A stretch of 64,000 bases of DNA from Pseudomonas reinekei (GTDB lineage: Bacteria > Pseudomonadota > Gammaproteobacteria > Pseudomonadales > Pseudomonadaceae): contig NZ_MSTQ01000004.1 in NCBI RefSeq assembly GCF_001945365.1, positions 62,001 through 126,000 of the forward strand, given 5' to 3'. Every line of letters begins with the position of its first letter. Position 1 is the first letter of the stretch. The translations under genes were made by a program, and so were the position numbers. The notes beneath the pieces were generated by a model. That model did no database searches. It saw only the letters and a list, made by a program, of their open reading frames with translations, and was not told the DNA's origin. This document shows positions 8,480 to 18,044 of this stretch, in pieces.

Positions 8480-10357
8480 ATGAAGAAAAATCAACAATGG
8501 AACCTGTCTTACTTCGCGATCGCCTTCATCGTGATCGGTTTGTTGCAGTTTCTTTTGGTCGAACGCCATGTCGTTCAGCCCATCCCATACAGCGAGTTTT
8601 TGCAACTGCTGAGCGAGCAGAAAATCAGCGATTTGCGAGTGGAACAGGAAAAGATCAGCGGCAAGCTGCAGGTCCCCATTGATGGGCATACCCAATTCTC
8701 AACCGTCCGGGTAGATCCGGCACTCGCGGCGGACCTCGCCCATTCGGGAGTCGGGTTTACCGGGGTGCAGGAAAATACGCGTCTGAGCGGAATACTCGGA
8801 TGGCTGCTGCCTTTCGTTTTGATCATGGTGATCTGGCACTTCCTGTTTCGCGGTCTGGCGGAAAAACAAGGCATCGGTGGACTGATGAGCATCGGTAAGT
8901 CCAGGGCCAAGGTTTTCGTCCAGCGCGATACCGGCATTACGTTTGCCGATGTGGCGGGCATCGATGAAGCCAAGGCTGAGTTGGTGGAAATCGTCTCGTT
9001 CCTCAAGGACAAGACAAAATATGCGCGCCTGGGAGCGCACATCCCTAAAGGCACACTGCTGGTGGGTCCGCCCGGAACCGGCAAAACCCTGGTGGCCAAA
9101 GCGATTGCCGGTGAAGCCGGCGTACCTTTTTTTTCGATCTCGGGATCTGAGTTTGTCGAAATGTTCGTCGGAGTGGGGGCCGCTCGAGTCCACGATTTGT
9201 TCGAACAGGCACGTCAGGCCGCGCCCTGCATCATCTTCATCGATGAACTCGATGCCCTGGGAAAGATGCGCGGCGTCGGCGCCTTTGGCGGCAATGACGA
9301 AAAAGAACAAACGCTCAATCAGCTCCTGTCCGAACTGGACGGATTCGACCCACGTGAGGGCGTTGTATTACTGGCCGCGACCAATCGGCCGGAGATTCTG
9401 GACCCCGCATTGCTGCGGGCTGGCCGAATCGACCGCCAGGTGCTGATCGACCGCCCGGACCGAAAAGGTCGCCAGGCAATACTCAAGGTCCATCTGCAAA
9501 AAATAACGGTCTCGCCCGACCTCGACAACGAGCGCATTGCCGACATCACCACGGGTTTCACCGGCGCCGATTTGGCCAACCTGGTCAATGAAGCTGCCAT
9601 CGTGGCGACACGTCGCGGTGCTGATGCAGTCAGCCTGGACGACTTCACGGCTGCCGTAGAACGCATCGTCGCCGGGGTTGAGCGCAAAAGCAGCGTGCTG
9701 CGCCCCAATGAACGCCGGGTGGTGGCGTTTCATGAGATGGGACACGCACTGGCGGCAAGCAGCCTGCCGGCCATGGACCCGGTCCATAAAGTCTCAATCG
9801 TCCCGCGCGCGATAGGTTCACTGGGGTATACGCTGCAGCGACCGACCGAAGACCGCTTCCTCATCAGTTGCCAAATGCTCAAGGACCGGATTGTCGTGCT
9901 CATGGCAGGACGCGCCGCCGAACACCTCGTGTTTGGCCAGATCTCCACTGGGGCGGCTGATGACCTGGCGCGGGCCACTGATATCGCCCGACAGCTGATA
10001 ACCCGGTTTGGCATGAGTGCCACACTCGGCCAATCGGTGCTGGAGCGGCAAAGCTCGAGCTTCCTTGGCGAGCGTATGCCGAGTGCCATGGATAAAGATT
10101 ATTCGGAACAAACGGCCAGGGAGGTCGACCTGGAGATTCGTGCCCTGCTCGACGAAGGCTACCATCGGGCAACGGCCTTGCTCGAAAGTCGTCGGGCAGA
10201 TCTGGACGCCGGTGCACTTCTGCTACTGGAGAAAGAAACGCTCACGCCTGAGGAATTTCCACCGATCCTGCCGTTCAAAGCCGCCACGGTCAATCGTGAC
10301 CCGGCCCTGACGTCGTGTGTAGACACCCTCGACTTCACTACGCAGCGCCGTCACTGA
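8480..10357 (+). CDS. ftsH: ATP-dependent zinc metalloprotease FtsH, accessory paralog
   Basis: A 625-residue membrane-anchored AAA protease degrading misfolded membrane and regulatory proteins. It has two membrane segments (residues ~10-30 and ~108-130) flanking a periplasmic domain. Walker A is GPPGTGKT at 196-203, Walker B FIDELDAL lies near 252, the second region of homology is [19 protein letters not shown], and the zinc site is HEMGH at 418-422. The periplasmic domain (about 75 residues) and C-terminus differ from the housekeeping FtsH. Its place beside hsp20 and usp genes matches the extra FtsH copies in Pseudomonas stress-tolerance islands. It ends 6 bases from the convergent phosphoketolase gene. 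Confidence 0.93.
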   Translation: MKKNQQWNLSYFAIAFIVIGLLQFLLVERHVVQPIPYSEFLQLLSEQKISDLRVEQEKISGKLQVPIDGHTQFSTVRVDPALAADLAHSGVGFTGVQENTRLSGILGWLLPFVLIMVIWHFLFRGLAEKQGIGGLMSIGKSRAKVFVQRDTGITFADVAGIDEAKAELVEIVSFLKDKTKYARLGAHIPKGTLLVGPPGTGKTLVAKAIAGEAGVPFFSISGSEFVEMFVGVGAARVHDLFEQARQAAPCIIFIDELDALGKMRGVGAFGGNDEKEQTLNQLLSELDGFDPREGVVLLAATNRPEILDPALLRAGRIDRQVLIDRPDRKGRQAILKVHLQKITVSPDLDNERIADITTGFTGADLANLVNEAAIVATRRGADAVSLDDFTAAVERIVAGVERKSSVLRPNERRVVAFHEMGHALAASSLPAMDPVHKVSIVPRAIGSLGYTLQRPTEDRFLISCQMLKDRIVVLMAGRAAEHLVFGQISTGAADDLARATDIARQLITRFGMSATLGQSVLERQSSSFLGERMPSAMDKDYSEQTAREVDLEIRALLDEGYHRATALLESRRADLDAGALLLLEKETLTPEEFPPILPFKAATVNRDPALTSCVDTLDFTTQRRH

Positions 10358-10363
10358 CGACGG

Positions 10364-12736
10364 TCAACATTCCACTTGCGTCCACTGCCAGTTCAAGACC
10401 TCGGGCATGTCCTGCCCATGCTCGATGAGATAAAGCTTGTGCCGCTCCATCGTCGACCAATATCGCGCCTTGGCGAGCGCAATCTGCTCCTGCAGACGAG
10501 GCACGCGTTCAATGACGTCCAGCGCCAACTGATAACGGTCCAGGTTGTTGATCACGGCCATGTCGAAGGGGGTGGTCGTCGCCCCCTCTTCCTTGAAGCC
10601 TCGCACATGGAAATTCTCATGATTGGTGCGTTTGTACAGCAGGCGGTGAATCAGTGCAGGGTAACCGTGGAAAGCAAAAATCACCGGTTTGTCCAGCGTA
10701 AATAGATCATCGAATTCGCTGTCCGGTATGCCATGGGGATGCTGGTACGACGGCTGCAGCACCATCAGGTCCACGACATTGACTACCCTCACCCGCAAAT
10801 CCGCCACGTACTCTCGCAACAAGGTAACGGCGGCTAGCGTTTCCAGGGTCGGCACATCACCGGCGCAGGCCATCACCACGTCGGGATCCTCATCATTGCG
10901 GCACGCCCAGTCCCACCGACCGATACCCTTCTGGCAATGCCGAGTGGCTGCATCGATATCCAGCCACTGCCATTCCAGCTGTTTGCCGGCGACGATGACG
11001 TTGATGTAATCGCGGCTTCTGAGGCAGTGGTCCGTCACCGACAACAGGCAATTGGCATCGGGGGGCAAGTAGATCCGCACGACGTCCGGTTTTTTATTGG
11101 CCACCAGATCGAGGAACCCCGGATCCTGGTGGGAAAAGCCGTTATGGTCCTGACGCCAGACGTGGGATGTCAGCAAATAATTAAGTGAAGCAATGGGTTG
11201 ACGCCATGGCACGTCGGCGGCTGTCTTCAGCCATTTGGCATGCTGGTTGACCATCGAATCGACGATATGGATAAAGGCTTCATAACAGGACAAGAACCCA
11301 TGGCGTCCGGTCAGTAGATAACCCTCGAGCCAGCCCTCGCAGACCTGCTCACTGAGAATCTCCATGACGCGACCATCGGTGGCCAGATTGAGATCGTCTG
11401 GCTCCAGCGGCTCCATCCACGCCTTGGCGCTGACCTCATAGACCGCATCGAGGCGGTTCGAGGCGGTTTCATCCGGGCCGAACAAGCGAAAATTGCCGGC
11501 AGTCAGGTTGTTTTTCATCACATCGCGCAAAAACCTGCCCATCACCCGTGTAGCCTCCGCGCGCAGGCTGCCAGGTGTTGCAAACTTCACGGCATAATCG
11601 CTGAATCGCGGCACATCCAGGGGGCGCAGCAACACACCGCCATTGGCGTGGGGGTTGGCGCTCATTCGACGGTGTCCGGTCGGTGCCAGTGCCGTAATCT
11701 CGGGCAACAACGCACCGTTTTCATCAAACAGCTCATCCGGGCGGTAGCTGTTGAGCCACTCCTCCAATTGGCGCACATGCAGCGGCTGCTGGAAATCGGT
11801 CAGGGGTACTTGATGCGCGCGGCACGTACCTTCGACGCGATGGCCATCGACGAATTTCGGACCGGTCCAGCCTTTGGGTGTACGCAAGACCAGCATGGGC
11901 CACAGTGGCCGTTGCAGCGGCGTGGATTGGCCAGGCCGACGCGCCTCAAGCTGAATGTCACGAATTTTCAGAACCATCGTGTCCAGGGTCTGCGCCAGCG
12001 CCTGATGCACCTGCGTGGGGTCATCGCCTTCCACGAAGTACGGATCGTAGCCGTAACCATACAACAGGGCCGACAGCTCATCCTCACTGATTCTGGACAG
12101 CACGGTGGGATTGGCGATTTTGTAGCCATTGAGGTGCAGGATGGGCAATACCGCCCCATCCCGCGCCGGATTGAGAAACTTGTTGGAGTGCCAACTGGCT
12201 GCCAGCGTCCCGGTTTCAGCCTCGCCGTCACCGATTACGCAGGCGACAATCAGATCCGGATTGTCAAACGCGGCACCGTAGGCGTGAGCCAGGCTATAGC
12301 CCAGTTCGCCGCCTTCATGGATTGATCCCGGTATCTGCGCCGAGACATGGCTGGAGATGCCGTAGGGCCAGGAGAACTGGCGAAACAGGCGAAGCAGGCC
12401 GTTTTCATTACACTCCACAGAGGGGCAGAACTCGGTGTAGGTGCCCTCGAGGTAAGTCTGGGCAACCACCGCCGGTCCACCGTGGCCGGGGCCGGCGATG
12501 AACAGCATGTTCAGGTCGTACTGGTTGATCAAACGATTGAGATGGGTATAGATCAGGTTCAGACCGGGTGTCGTCCCCCAATGGCCCAGCAGGCGGGGTT
12601 TGATGTGCGCCAAGGTCAGCGGTTGTTTGAGCAGCGGGTTGCCTCTCAGGTAAATCTGTCCGACGGCCAGATAATTGGATGCCCGCCAATAAGCATCCAG
12701 GCCCTCCAGCTGCTCAGCATTCAGGAAATCGCTCAT
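10364..12736 (-). CDS. xfp: Xylulose-5-phosphate/fructose-6-phosphate phosphoketolase
   Basis: A 790-residue thiamine-diphosphate enzyme. It splits xylulose-5-P or fructose-6-P with phosphate to give acetyl-phosphate plus glyceraldehyde-3-P or erythrose-4-P. Family segments visible are [51 protein letters not shown], the ThDP motif GDGEAETG, and [14 protein letters not shown]. The start at 12736 follows GGCGGAGAAATTC, and an FNR box lies 67 bases upstream. Acetyl-phosphate can yield ATP through acetate kinase without respiration, which fits oxygen limitation. No acetate kinase gene is present in this window. Confidence 0.95.
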   Translation of the reverse strand: MSDFLNAEQLEGLDAYWRASNYLAVGQIYLRGNPLLKQPLTLAHIKPRLLGHWGTTPGLNLIYTHLNRLINQYDLNMLFIAGPGHGGPAVVAQTYLEGTYTEFCPSVECNENGLLRLFRQFSWPYGISSHVSAQIPGSIHEGGELGYSLAHAYGAAFDNPDLIVACVIGDGEAETGTLAASWHSNKFLNPARDGAVLPILHLNGYKIANPTVLSRISEDELSALLYGYGYDPYFVEGDDPTQVHQALAQTLDTMVLKIRDIQLEARRPGQSTPLQRPLWPMLVLRTPKGWTGPKFVDGHRVEGTCRAHQVPLTDFQQPLHVRQLEEWLNSYRPDELFDENGALLPEITALAPTGHRRMSANPHANGGVLLRPLDVPRFSDYAVKFATPGSLRAEATRVMGRFLRDVMKNNLTAGNFRLFGPDETASNRLDAVYEVSAKAWMEPLEPDDLNLATDGRVMEILSEQVCEGWLEGYLLTGRHGFLSCYEAFIHIVDSMVNQHAKWLKTAADVPWRQPIASLNYLLTSHVWRQDHNGFSHQDPGFLDLVANKKPDVVRIYLPPDANCLLSVTDHCLRSRDYINVIVAGKQLEWQWLDIDAATRHCQKGIGRWDWACRNDEDPDVVMACAGDVPTLETLAAVTLLREYVADLRVRVVNVVDLMVLQPSYQHPHGIPDSEFDDLFTLDKPVIFAFHGYPALIHRLLYKRTNHENFHVRGFKEEGATTTPFDMAVINNLDRYQLALDVIERVPRLQEQIALAKARYWSTMERHKLYLIEHGQDMPEVLNWQWTQVEC

Positions 12737-12802
12737 GAATTTCTCCGCCAAAGGACCAGGTTGCAGGTTGGCTTGAGTCTGAGAGTCCGGGAAGCTGAAG
12801 AC

Positions 12803-12816
12803 TTGATTTACATCAA
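12803..12816 (-). promoter_or_regulatory. FNR/Anr-type box upstream of phosphoketolase
   Basis: Perfect TTGATTTACATCAA. Its centre is ~73 bases from the phosphoketolase start, and ~146 bases from the divergent Fnr-like gene, which it could also touch. Confidence 0.8.
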
Positions 12817-12955
12817 GTGCGCCGGCCGACATTGGGGTAAACGATGGTAATGAATGTCCCGTTCGTCTATTACATCCCTATTCCCGGGAATCCGGTGCGT
12901 GTCAGACGCCACGCCGCCTATCCTTAGTGAGTCATCCCTATTGACGTCACTTCTC

Positions 12956-13702
12956 ATGCCAGACATTCGCGCTTTGCAAGTACATGTCCTGAAGGCTGCG
13001 TGCTCGAGTTGCAGTGTGATGGAGCTGTGCCTGCCCATCGGCATGACCAGCCCGGAAATCGAGCGTCTGGACACGTTGATCGTGCAACGCTTGAAGGTCA
13101 AAAAGGGCGCGGCACTTTACCGCGCCGGCGATGAGCTGCGATCGCTGTATGCGGTACGCATCGGTTCGTTCAAGACTAGCGTGCTGTCGATCGATGGACG
13201 CGAGCAAGTCACGGGGTTCCAGATCCCCGGCGAAATGCTGGGTCTGGACGCTATCAGCACGGACTTGCATGCCTGCAATGCAGTTGCGCTTGAAGACAGC
13301 GAAGTCTGCCCCATCCACTTTGCTCACCTGGAAAAACTCGCCCATGAGCTGCCGTCCCTGCAGCACAGCTTCAACAAAATCCTCAGCCGGGAAATCGTCC
13401 GCGATCACGACATGTTGATGATGCTGGGCAACATGAACTCGGACGAGCGCCTGGCAGCCTTTCTGCTGAACCTGTCGCAACGTTTGAAAACCCGTGGATA
13501 TTCATCGACGGACTTCGTGTTGAAAATGCGCCGCGAGGAAATCGGCTCCTACTTGGGGCTGCGCCTGGAGACTATTTGCCGGGGCATCGCCCATCTGCGG
13601 GACCAAGCACTCGTGGAAATTTCCGGCCGTGACGTCAAGATCCTCGATCTGGAGGGTCTCAAACAGTTGATTGCCGGCTGCCATCGCCCTCCTGCCTGTT
13701 GA
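12956..13702 (+). CDS. Crp/Fnr family regulator with four-cysteine oxygen-sensing motif
   Basis: A 248-residue Fnr/Anr-like regulator. It has Cys16, Cys19 and Cys25 in AACSSCSVMELCLP, and Cys118 in EDSEVC. These correspond to Fnr C20, C23, C29 and C122, so a [4Fe-4S] oxygen-labile cluster is expected. Residues ~30-135 are the cyclic-nucleotide-like barrel, followed by the dimer helix and a winged helix-turn-helix. The recognition helix reads LETICRGIAHL. E205 and R209 match Fnr E209 and R213, but the S212 position is Cys208. The start at 12956 gives the usual family length; an upstream frame from 12854 is less likely. It probably governs the island's boxes, alone or with the chromosomal Anr. 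Confidence 0.92.
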   Translation: MPDIRALQVHVLKAACSSCSVMELCLPIGMTSPEIERLDTLIVQRLKVKKGAALYRAGDELRSLYAVRIGSFKTSVLSIDGREQVTGFQIPGEMLGLDAISTDLHACNAVALEDSEVCPIHFAHLEKLAHELPSLQHSFNKILSREIVRDHDMLMMLGNMNSDERLAAFLLNLSQRLKTRGYSSTDFVLKMRREEIGSYLGLRLETICRGIAHLRDQALVEISGRDVKILDLEGLKQLIAGCHRPPAC

Positions 13703-13715
13703 TCCCGGTCATCCT

Positions 13716-14699
13716 GTGCGCGCCATGGTTCTACACTCGCCCGGTCAGCCGCTGCGACGCGAAGAGCGGCCCATTCCGACACCCGGGGCCTATCAACTGT
13801 TGATCAAAGTCCTGGCCTGCGGTGTCTGCCGCACCGATTTACATCTGGTAGACGGTGAATTGCCTCAAGCGGTGCTGCCCCGGGTGCCGGGGCATGAAAT
13901 CGTCGGTGAGGTCGTAGCGGTCGGCCCCCATGCAGCCGCAGAGCGCATCGGCCAGCGGGTGGGTGTTCCCTGGCTCGGCTGGACATGTGGGCAGTGCGCA
14001 TACTGTCAGAGCGGACGGGAAAACCTCTGCGATCAGGCCCTGTTCACCGGATGTCATCTGGACGGTGGTTACGCCGAATATACCGTGGCCGACCAACGCT
14101 TCTGTTTCCCTGTTCCGCAGGCCCTTTCCATCACTGAAGCTGCACCGTTGCTGTGTGCCGGGCTGATCGGTTTTCGCGCCTTGCAAATGGCACAAAGCGC
14201 CCACCATCTGGGGTTATATGGTTTTGGAGCCGCAGCGCATCTGGCCATTCAAGTCGCACTGGGACGAGGTCAAGAGGTGTACGCTTTCACTCGACCGGAG
14301 GACACCGAAGGACAGGCGTATGCCCGATCCCTGGGGGCGACATGGTCCGGTTCGTCGGACCAGACACCTCCGCACCTGCTCGATGCCAGCCTGATTTTCG
14401 CGCCGGTGGGGGCGCTGGTGCCACTGGCGTTGGCCGCCACTGTCAAGGGGGGCTGCGTGATTTGCGCCGGCATTCACATGAGTGACATCCCGGCCTTTCC
14501 TTATCGGTTGCTATGGGGCGAGCGTAGCGTGCGATCGGTGGCCAACCTGACCCGCGACGATGGCACCGCGTTTTTTAAAGAACTGCAGCACACGCCCGTG
14601 CATTGCGACACCACTCGGTTTTCCCTCGACGATGCCAATCAGGCACTGGCGCTGTTGCGCAGCGGTCAGTTCAACGGCGCGATCGTGCTAGTGCCGTGA
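13716..14699 (+). CDS. Zinc-dependent alcohol dehydrogenase
   Basis: A 327-residue medium-chain dehydrogenase/reductase. The catalytic zinc site is CGVCRTDLHLVDGEL, with GHEIVG and a later Cys. The structural zinc loop is CGQCAYCQSGRENLC. The Rossmann segment GLYGFGAAAHLAIQ is unusual, having GFGAAA instead of GxGGLG. That trait is shared with the YL-type zinc alcohol dehydrogenases near phosphoketolase genes. The GTG at 13716 gives the family start VRAMVLHSPGQPLR; a TTG at 13671 would overlap the fnr-like gene. It begins 13 bases after that gene, so it is probably co-transcribed. It may recycle NADH under low oxygen. Confidence 0.88.
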   Translation: MRAMVLHSPGQPLRREERPIPTPGAYQLLIKVLACGVCRTDLHLVDGELPQAVLPRVPGHEIVGEVVAVGPHAAAERIGQRVGVPWLGWTCGQCAYCQSGRENLCDQALFTGCHLDGGYAEYTVADQRFCFPVPQALSITEAAPLLCAGLIGFRALQMAQSAHHLGLYGFGAAAHLAIQVALGRGQEVYAFTRPEDTEGQAYARSLGATWSGSSDQTPPHLLDASLIFAPVGALVPLALAATVKGGCVICAGIHMSDIPAFPYRLLWGERSVRSVANLTRDDGTAFFKELQHTPVHCDTTRFSLDDANQALALLRSGQFNGAIVLVP

Positions 14700-14735
14700 G
14701 ACGCCTTCGGCTACTCCGTGATCCCCCGCGCACGA

Positions 14736-15395
14736 TCATTGCTTTGCACCCAGCGCCGCCATATAACGGGCGACCGATTCGGCATCTGCCGGGGTAAGTG
14801 CATGATCCACCGGCAACATCGGCGCACCGTTGGGCCGCTGTCCGGTCTGCTGAAGCACCATGATCTGATGGCTCATATAGCTGGCATGCTGGCCCGCCAC
14901 CCGTGGAATCACCCCATTGCCCCCGCCATCCTTCCCGTGGCAAGCGCTGCACGGTGGGACGCCCCTCTCAGGCAAGCCCTGGTGAAAGATCACTGCACCT
15001 CGCGCGTCTGGCGTCCCGCTGTCCGCCTGCATGGCTCGCTGACTCGCAAAATAGTCGGCCAGTTCGGCAATCTGAGTCTTGGTCAAATGGGACAATCCGC
15101 CCATGTACCGACTGTCTGTTTCCGCGCTACGTCCATGGTTTTTGAAGTCGCTCAGTTGCAACTGCAAATACTCGTTTTGCTGGCCCGCCAACTTGGGAAA
15201 CCGGGGCGAGGCAGACTCCCCCGTCAGCCCATGACACAGCGAACAAACGTTGTCCGCCATGGCGATCCCCGACAGGGGCGACGTTTGCTGGACCGTCTCT
15301 TCGCTTGTACCCGAACAGCCCATGAGCGTGGCCAGGCAAAGCGCCAGAGCATGAAGTGACCGGCTACTCGCAGGTTGCATGCTGGATACGTTCAT
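14736..15395 (-). CDS. Diheme c-type cytochrome, lipoprotein
   Basis: A 219-residue periplasmic, probably membrane-tethered cytochrome of the c4 type. The signal ends in LMGC (Cys27), a lipobox. Two class-I heme domains follow: CSLCH at 51-55 with the distal Met in RYMGGLS, and CSACH at 149-153 with Met in APMLPVDHAL. LAGQQ and VAGQH repeats support an internal duplication. An FNR-type box lies 59 bases upstream of the start at 15395. Likely an electron carrier to a high-affinity terminal oxidase, by inference from the c4 family. Confidence 0.9.
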   Translation of the reverse strand: MNVSSMQPASSRSLHALALCLATLMGCSGTSEETVQQTSPLSGIAMADNVCSLCHGLTGESASPRFPKLAGQQNEYLQLQLSDFKNHGRSAETDSRYMGGLSHLTKTQIAELADYFASQRAMQADSGTPDARGAVIFHQGLPERGVPPCSACHGKDGGGNGVIPRVAGQHASYMSHQIMVLQQTGQRPNGAPMLPVDHALTPADAESVARYMAALGAKQ

Positions 15396-15453
15396 GGCTG
15401 TTACCCCTGGTGTTAGCGGATCACCATCATCGCCCGCACGTTTGCGCTCTTTA

Positions 15454-15467
15454 TTGATAAACCTCAA
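15454..15467 (-). promoter_or_regulatory. FNR/Anr-type box upstream of the diheme cytochrome
   Basis: TTGATAAACCTCAA, one mismatch in the second half-site. Its centre is ~65 bases before the start codon. Confidence 0.7.
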
Positions 15468-15557
15468 CCAATCCTCTGGGTCACGGTGCAGGGATATCCG
15501 TTTGGCGTATACGCACGTGTGCAGGCCTGCGTCGAGGTTGAAGGCTTGCAGGCAGTT

Positions 15558-16262
15558 TCAATCATGGCGCTCCGGTGCAGCGGAGCCGGTTGAGGATTCT
15601 CGCTGCCAGGCTCGCTGCAGGAGATTGATCACCTCTTCATCCGAGGTCTGGGGAAAACTCATATACCAGTAGCCGATCGAGACCAGCCACTCGGGTACGA
15701 GCGAGCAGATCACCTCGTCCACTTCGCTGCGCATGGCTTCGAGCGTTTCATGGGGTGCCACCGGCACGGCGATGACGATGCGTGATGGCGCTTGCGCACG
15801 CACCGCCTGAACCGCCGCCATCATTGACGAGCCCGTCGCCAGACCGTCGTCGATCAGGATCACGACCTGGTCCTTGAGGTACAAGGGTGGGCGGGCTCCT
15901 CGATACGCCTTCTCACGTCGCGACAACTCCTGGGTTTCCCGGGCGACCACGGCCTCGAAACTGGCTCGATCGACCGGGTGCGCCCGCAGGGCATCGTCAT
16001 TGAGGATTTGTACACCGCCGCTGGCGATGGCCCCCATGGCGAACTCCGGGTTCGAGGGGACGCCAAGCTTGCGCACCAGCATCAGGTCCAGGCGCACGTT
16101 CAGGGCCATGGCGACTTCATAAGCCACCGGTACACCGCCACGGGGCAAGGCGAGAATGATGACCTCAGGCCTGTTGGCGTATTTGAGCAAGGGTTCGACC
16201 AAGCCGCGACCGGCCTCGACGCGGTTCGTCAAGGTGGTTTGCATTGAGGGACTCTGAATCAT
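15558..16262 (-). CDS. Phosphoribosyltransferase family protein
   Basis: A 234-residue type-I phosphoribosyltransferase. The PRPP-binding motif VVILIDDGLATGSSM is near residue 125. The early segment ILALPRGGVPVAYEVA and the LDLMLVRKLGVPSNPEFAMGAIA stretch are typical of a widespread family often found beside usp and dienelactone-hydrolase genes. The nucleobase substrate is not defined. The start at 16262 has an excellent GGGGAGG site. It follows the usp gene at 16319 by 56 bases in the same direction, so the two form an operon. Confidence 0.88.
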   Translation of the reverse strand: MIQSPSMQTTLTNRVEAGRGLVEPLLKYANRPEVIILALPRGGVPVAYEVAMALNVRLDLMLVRKLGVPSNPEFAMGAIASGGVQILNDDALRAHPVDRASFEAVVARETQELSRREKAYRGARPPLYLKDQVVILIDDGLATGSSMMAAVQAVRAQAPSRIVIAVPVAPHETLEAMRSEVDEVICSLVPEWLVSIGYWYMSFPQTSDEEVINLLQRAWQRESSTGSAAPERHD

Positions 16263-16318
16263 GGAAACCTCCCCAGGCGATGACGCCTGTCGTTTCATCA
16301 CCCGGCGGCCCGGCCGCC

Positions 16319-17209
16319 TTAGACAGCCAACACGCTGCACGGCGCCTGATACAGGATATGTTCGGTGGTGCTGCCCAGAAGCTTGTCCAGACCGTGCGAC
16401 TGGACTCTGCCCATCACAATCACATCCATATGCTGCTCATCGGCGAACGCATTCAGCACCGCGACCGGGTGTCCCTCAATGAAATGCCGCCGTTCAGCGG
16501 GCACGCCATAGCGCTCGGCGAGCGTGAGGAACGATTTTTCATGCGCTTTGCGCAACTGCCTGTCGAGACCCGAAAGTGCCAGGCCTGCGCCGCCCATATC
16601 GCCCAGATACAGCGAGGAAATGTCACAGGCGTACAGCACGTGCAACTCAGCTTCGCACTGCAGGGCAAAGCTGGACGCCTGTCGGATGATCCGCTCATTG
16701 AGCTCACTGTCCGGTGCCAGGGTATCGGATGCATCCACCGCCGCCACAACCTTGCGCGGCAAGCCAAGATCACCTTCGGCCAGCAGATAGACCGGTGTCT
16801 CGCAGTGGCGCAGCAATCGCCAGTCCAACGGGGTGAAAAACGCACGGTGCAGCGCCGACTCGTGCTGTACTTGCTTGATCAGCAGGTCGGGCTGGATGTC
16901 GGCGACGCGATCGAGGATGTCTTGCTGAATGTCGTCGGCCCAGGTGACCTCTGACGTCACCTCGATGCCCCTGTCGCGCAGGTGGCTCGCCTGATGCTTC
17001 AACCAATCGCGATGGTCTTGCAAATAGCCTTCGCGAGCCATTTCCCGGTCGCCTTCTTCGAGCAGCGACAACAGTTTCCAGGACGGAATCAAGGCAGCGA
17101 TGTGCAAGCTGGCACCGCTGGCCTTGGCCAGAATGGCAGCATGATTCATGGCTTGAGATTGGCGCAGGGCCGGGTTGATGATCAGCAATAACCGTCGATA
17201 CTGGCTCAT
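16319..17209 (-). CDS. Two-domain universal stress protein (UspE-like), paralog 1
   Basis: A 296-residue cytoplasmic protein of two tandem Usp domains (~1-150 and ~155-296). The nucleotide-site region of domain 2 reads VMGRVQSHGLDKLLGSTTEHILYQAPCSVLAV. Domain 1 keeps the LLIINPALRQSQAMNHAAILAKA opening. It is very close to the paralog at 25775 (shared opening LLLIINPALR and shared end VQSHGLDKLLGSTTEHILYQ), so the pair arose by recent duplication. The start at 17209 follows GGAGTCCGATC. Usp proteins of this type protect during anaerobic stasis in Pseudomonas. Confidence 0.93.
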   Translation of the reverse strand: MSQYRRLLLIINPALRQSQAMNHAAILAKASGASLHIAALIPSWKLLSLLEEGDREMAREGYLQDHRDWLKHQASHLRDRGIEVTSEVTWADDIQQDILDRVADIQPDLLIKQVQHESALHRAFFTPLDWRLLRHCETPVYLLAEGDLGLPRKVVAAVDASDTLAPDSELNERIIRQASSFALQCEAELHVLYACDISSLYLGDMGGAGLALSGLDRQLRKAHEKSFLTLAERYGVPAERRHFIEGHPVAVLNAFADEQHMDVIVMGRVQSHGLDKLLGSTTEHILYQAPCSVLAV

Positions 17210-17326
17210 GATCGGACTCCAAGGGGATGGCACGCTCGCCGCTGCCGACGGGTCACTGTGGTGTTCAGCGCTGGATCAGACACCGTCGTTGATGACTCAG
17301 AATCCTCTGTCGCGGCGACCTTGGCA

Positions 17327-17340
17327 TTGATTTATGTCAA
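17327..17340. promoter_or_regulatory. FNR/Anr-type box between usp and the PyrR-like gene
   Basis: TTGATTTATGTCAA, one mismatch. The centre is ~76 bases from the plus-strand gene at 17410 and ~124 from the minus-strand usp start. The spacing favours the plus-strand operon. Confidence 0.7.
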
Positions 17341-17409
17341 TCGCACCGCCGCGCGACGGTCTACATTGACCGAAAACGCACGCGCAAGGCGCGGTGGCAG
17401 GAGAAGGCA

Positions 17410-17976
17410 ATGACGATCCTATTGGCAAGTCAGCGGGTGCGCCTGTACGACAGCCATGAGCTCGATGATGTGCTGCAGGCGATGGCGCGCCAGGCCAGCG
17501 CCCTGTTGCCCCCGGCTCACGCGGCGTTGATTGGCATCCAGCGCCGGGGTGAACCGCTGGCTCAACGCTTGCGCCAGCACATGGCGCACCAGACCGGCCA
17601 GCCAGCGCTGCCGCTTTACCCGCTTAAGGTCAAGCGCTACGCCGACGACCTGCAAGTGCTGCATCATTTCACCCAACTGACCGAAAACCCGGCCCTGGAC
17701 CGGGTGGACCTGGCCAATACCACGCTGCTGGTGGTCGATGACGTGCTGTTCGAAGGCCATTCACTGCTGCGTACGTGCGCGTACCTGGCGCAACTGGGTG
17801 CGCGTCGGGTCCATACCGCCGTGTTGGTCGACCGGCATACCTGCCAGCAACCGATCCGCGCCGACATTGTCGGCGTGCACCTGCAAGTCGCTGCCACCGA
17901 CATCGTCGAATGTAACGTGCCGCCCTTCGAGCAGGAGTTTTGCCTTGAAGTGGTGCGCCATGGCGCCGCCCGCTAA
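17410..17976 (+). CDS. PyrR-like phosphoribosyltransferase
   Basis: A 188-residue type-I phosphoribosyltransferase closest in layout to PyrR. The IGIQRRGEPLAQRL segment corresponds to the PyrR GI.TRG motif. The PRPP loop LLVVDDVLFEGHSLLRT is near residue 110. In bacteria of this group such proteins act as uracil phosphoribosyltransferases or pyr regulators. Here the place next to a PRPP synthetase suggests a salvage role. CAGGAGAAGG precedes the ATG. First gene of a three-gene operon. Confidence 0.87.
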   Translation: MTILLASQRVRLYDSHELDDVLQAMARQASALLPPAHAALIGIQRRGEPLAQRLRQHMAHQTGQPALPLYPLKVKRYADDLQVLHHFTQLTENPALDRVDLANTTLLVVDDVLFEGHSLLRTCAYLAQLGARRVHTAVLVDRHTCQQPIRADIVGVHLQVAATDIVECNVPPFEQEFCLEVVRHGAAR

Positions 17977-18044
17977 CGAACAAAGGTCAGCGACACGTAC
18001 CACGGCGATGAGGCCATCCACCAACGGCCTCCAAGGAGTTCCGC

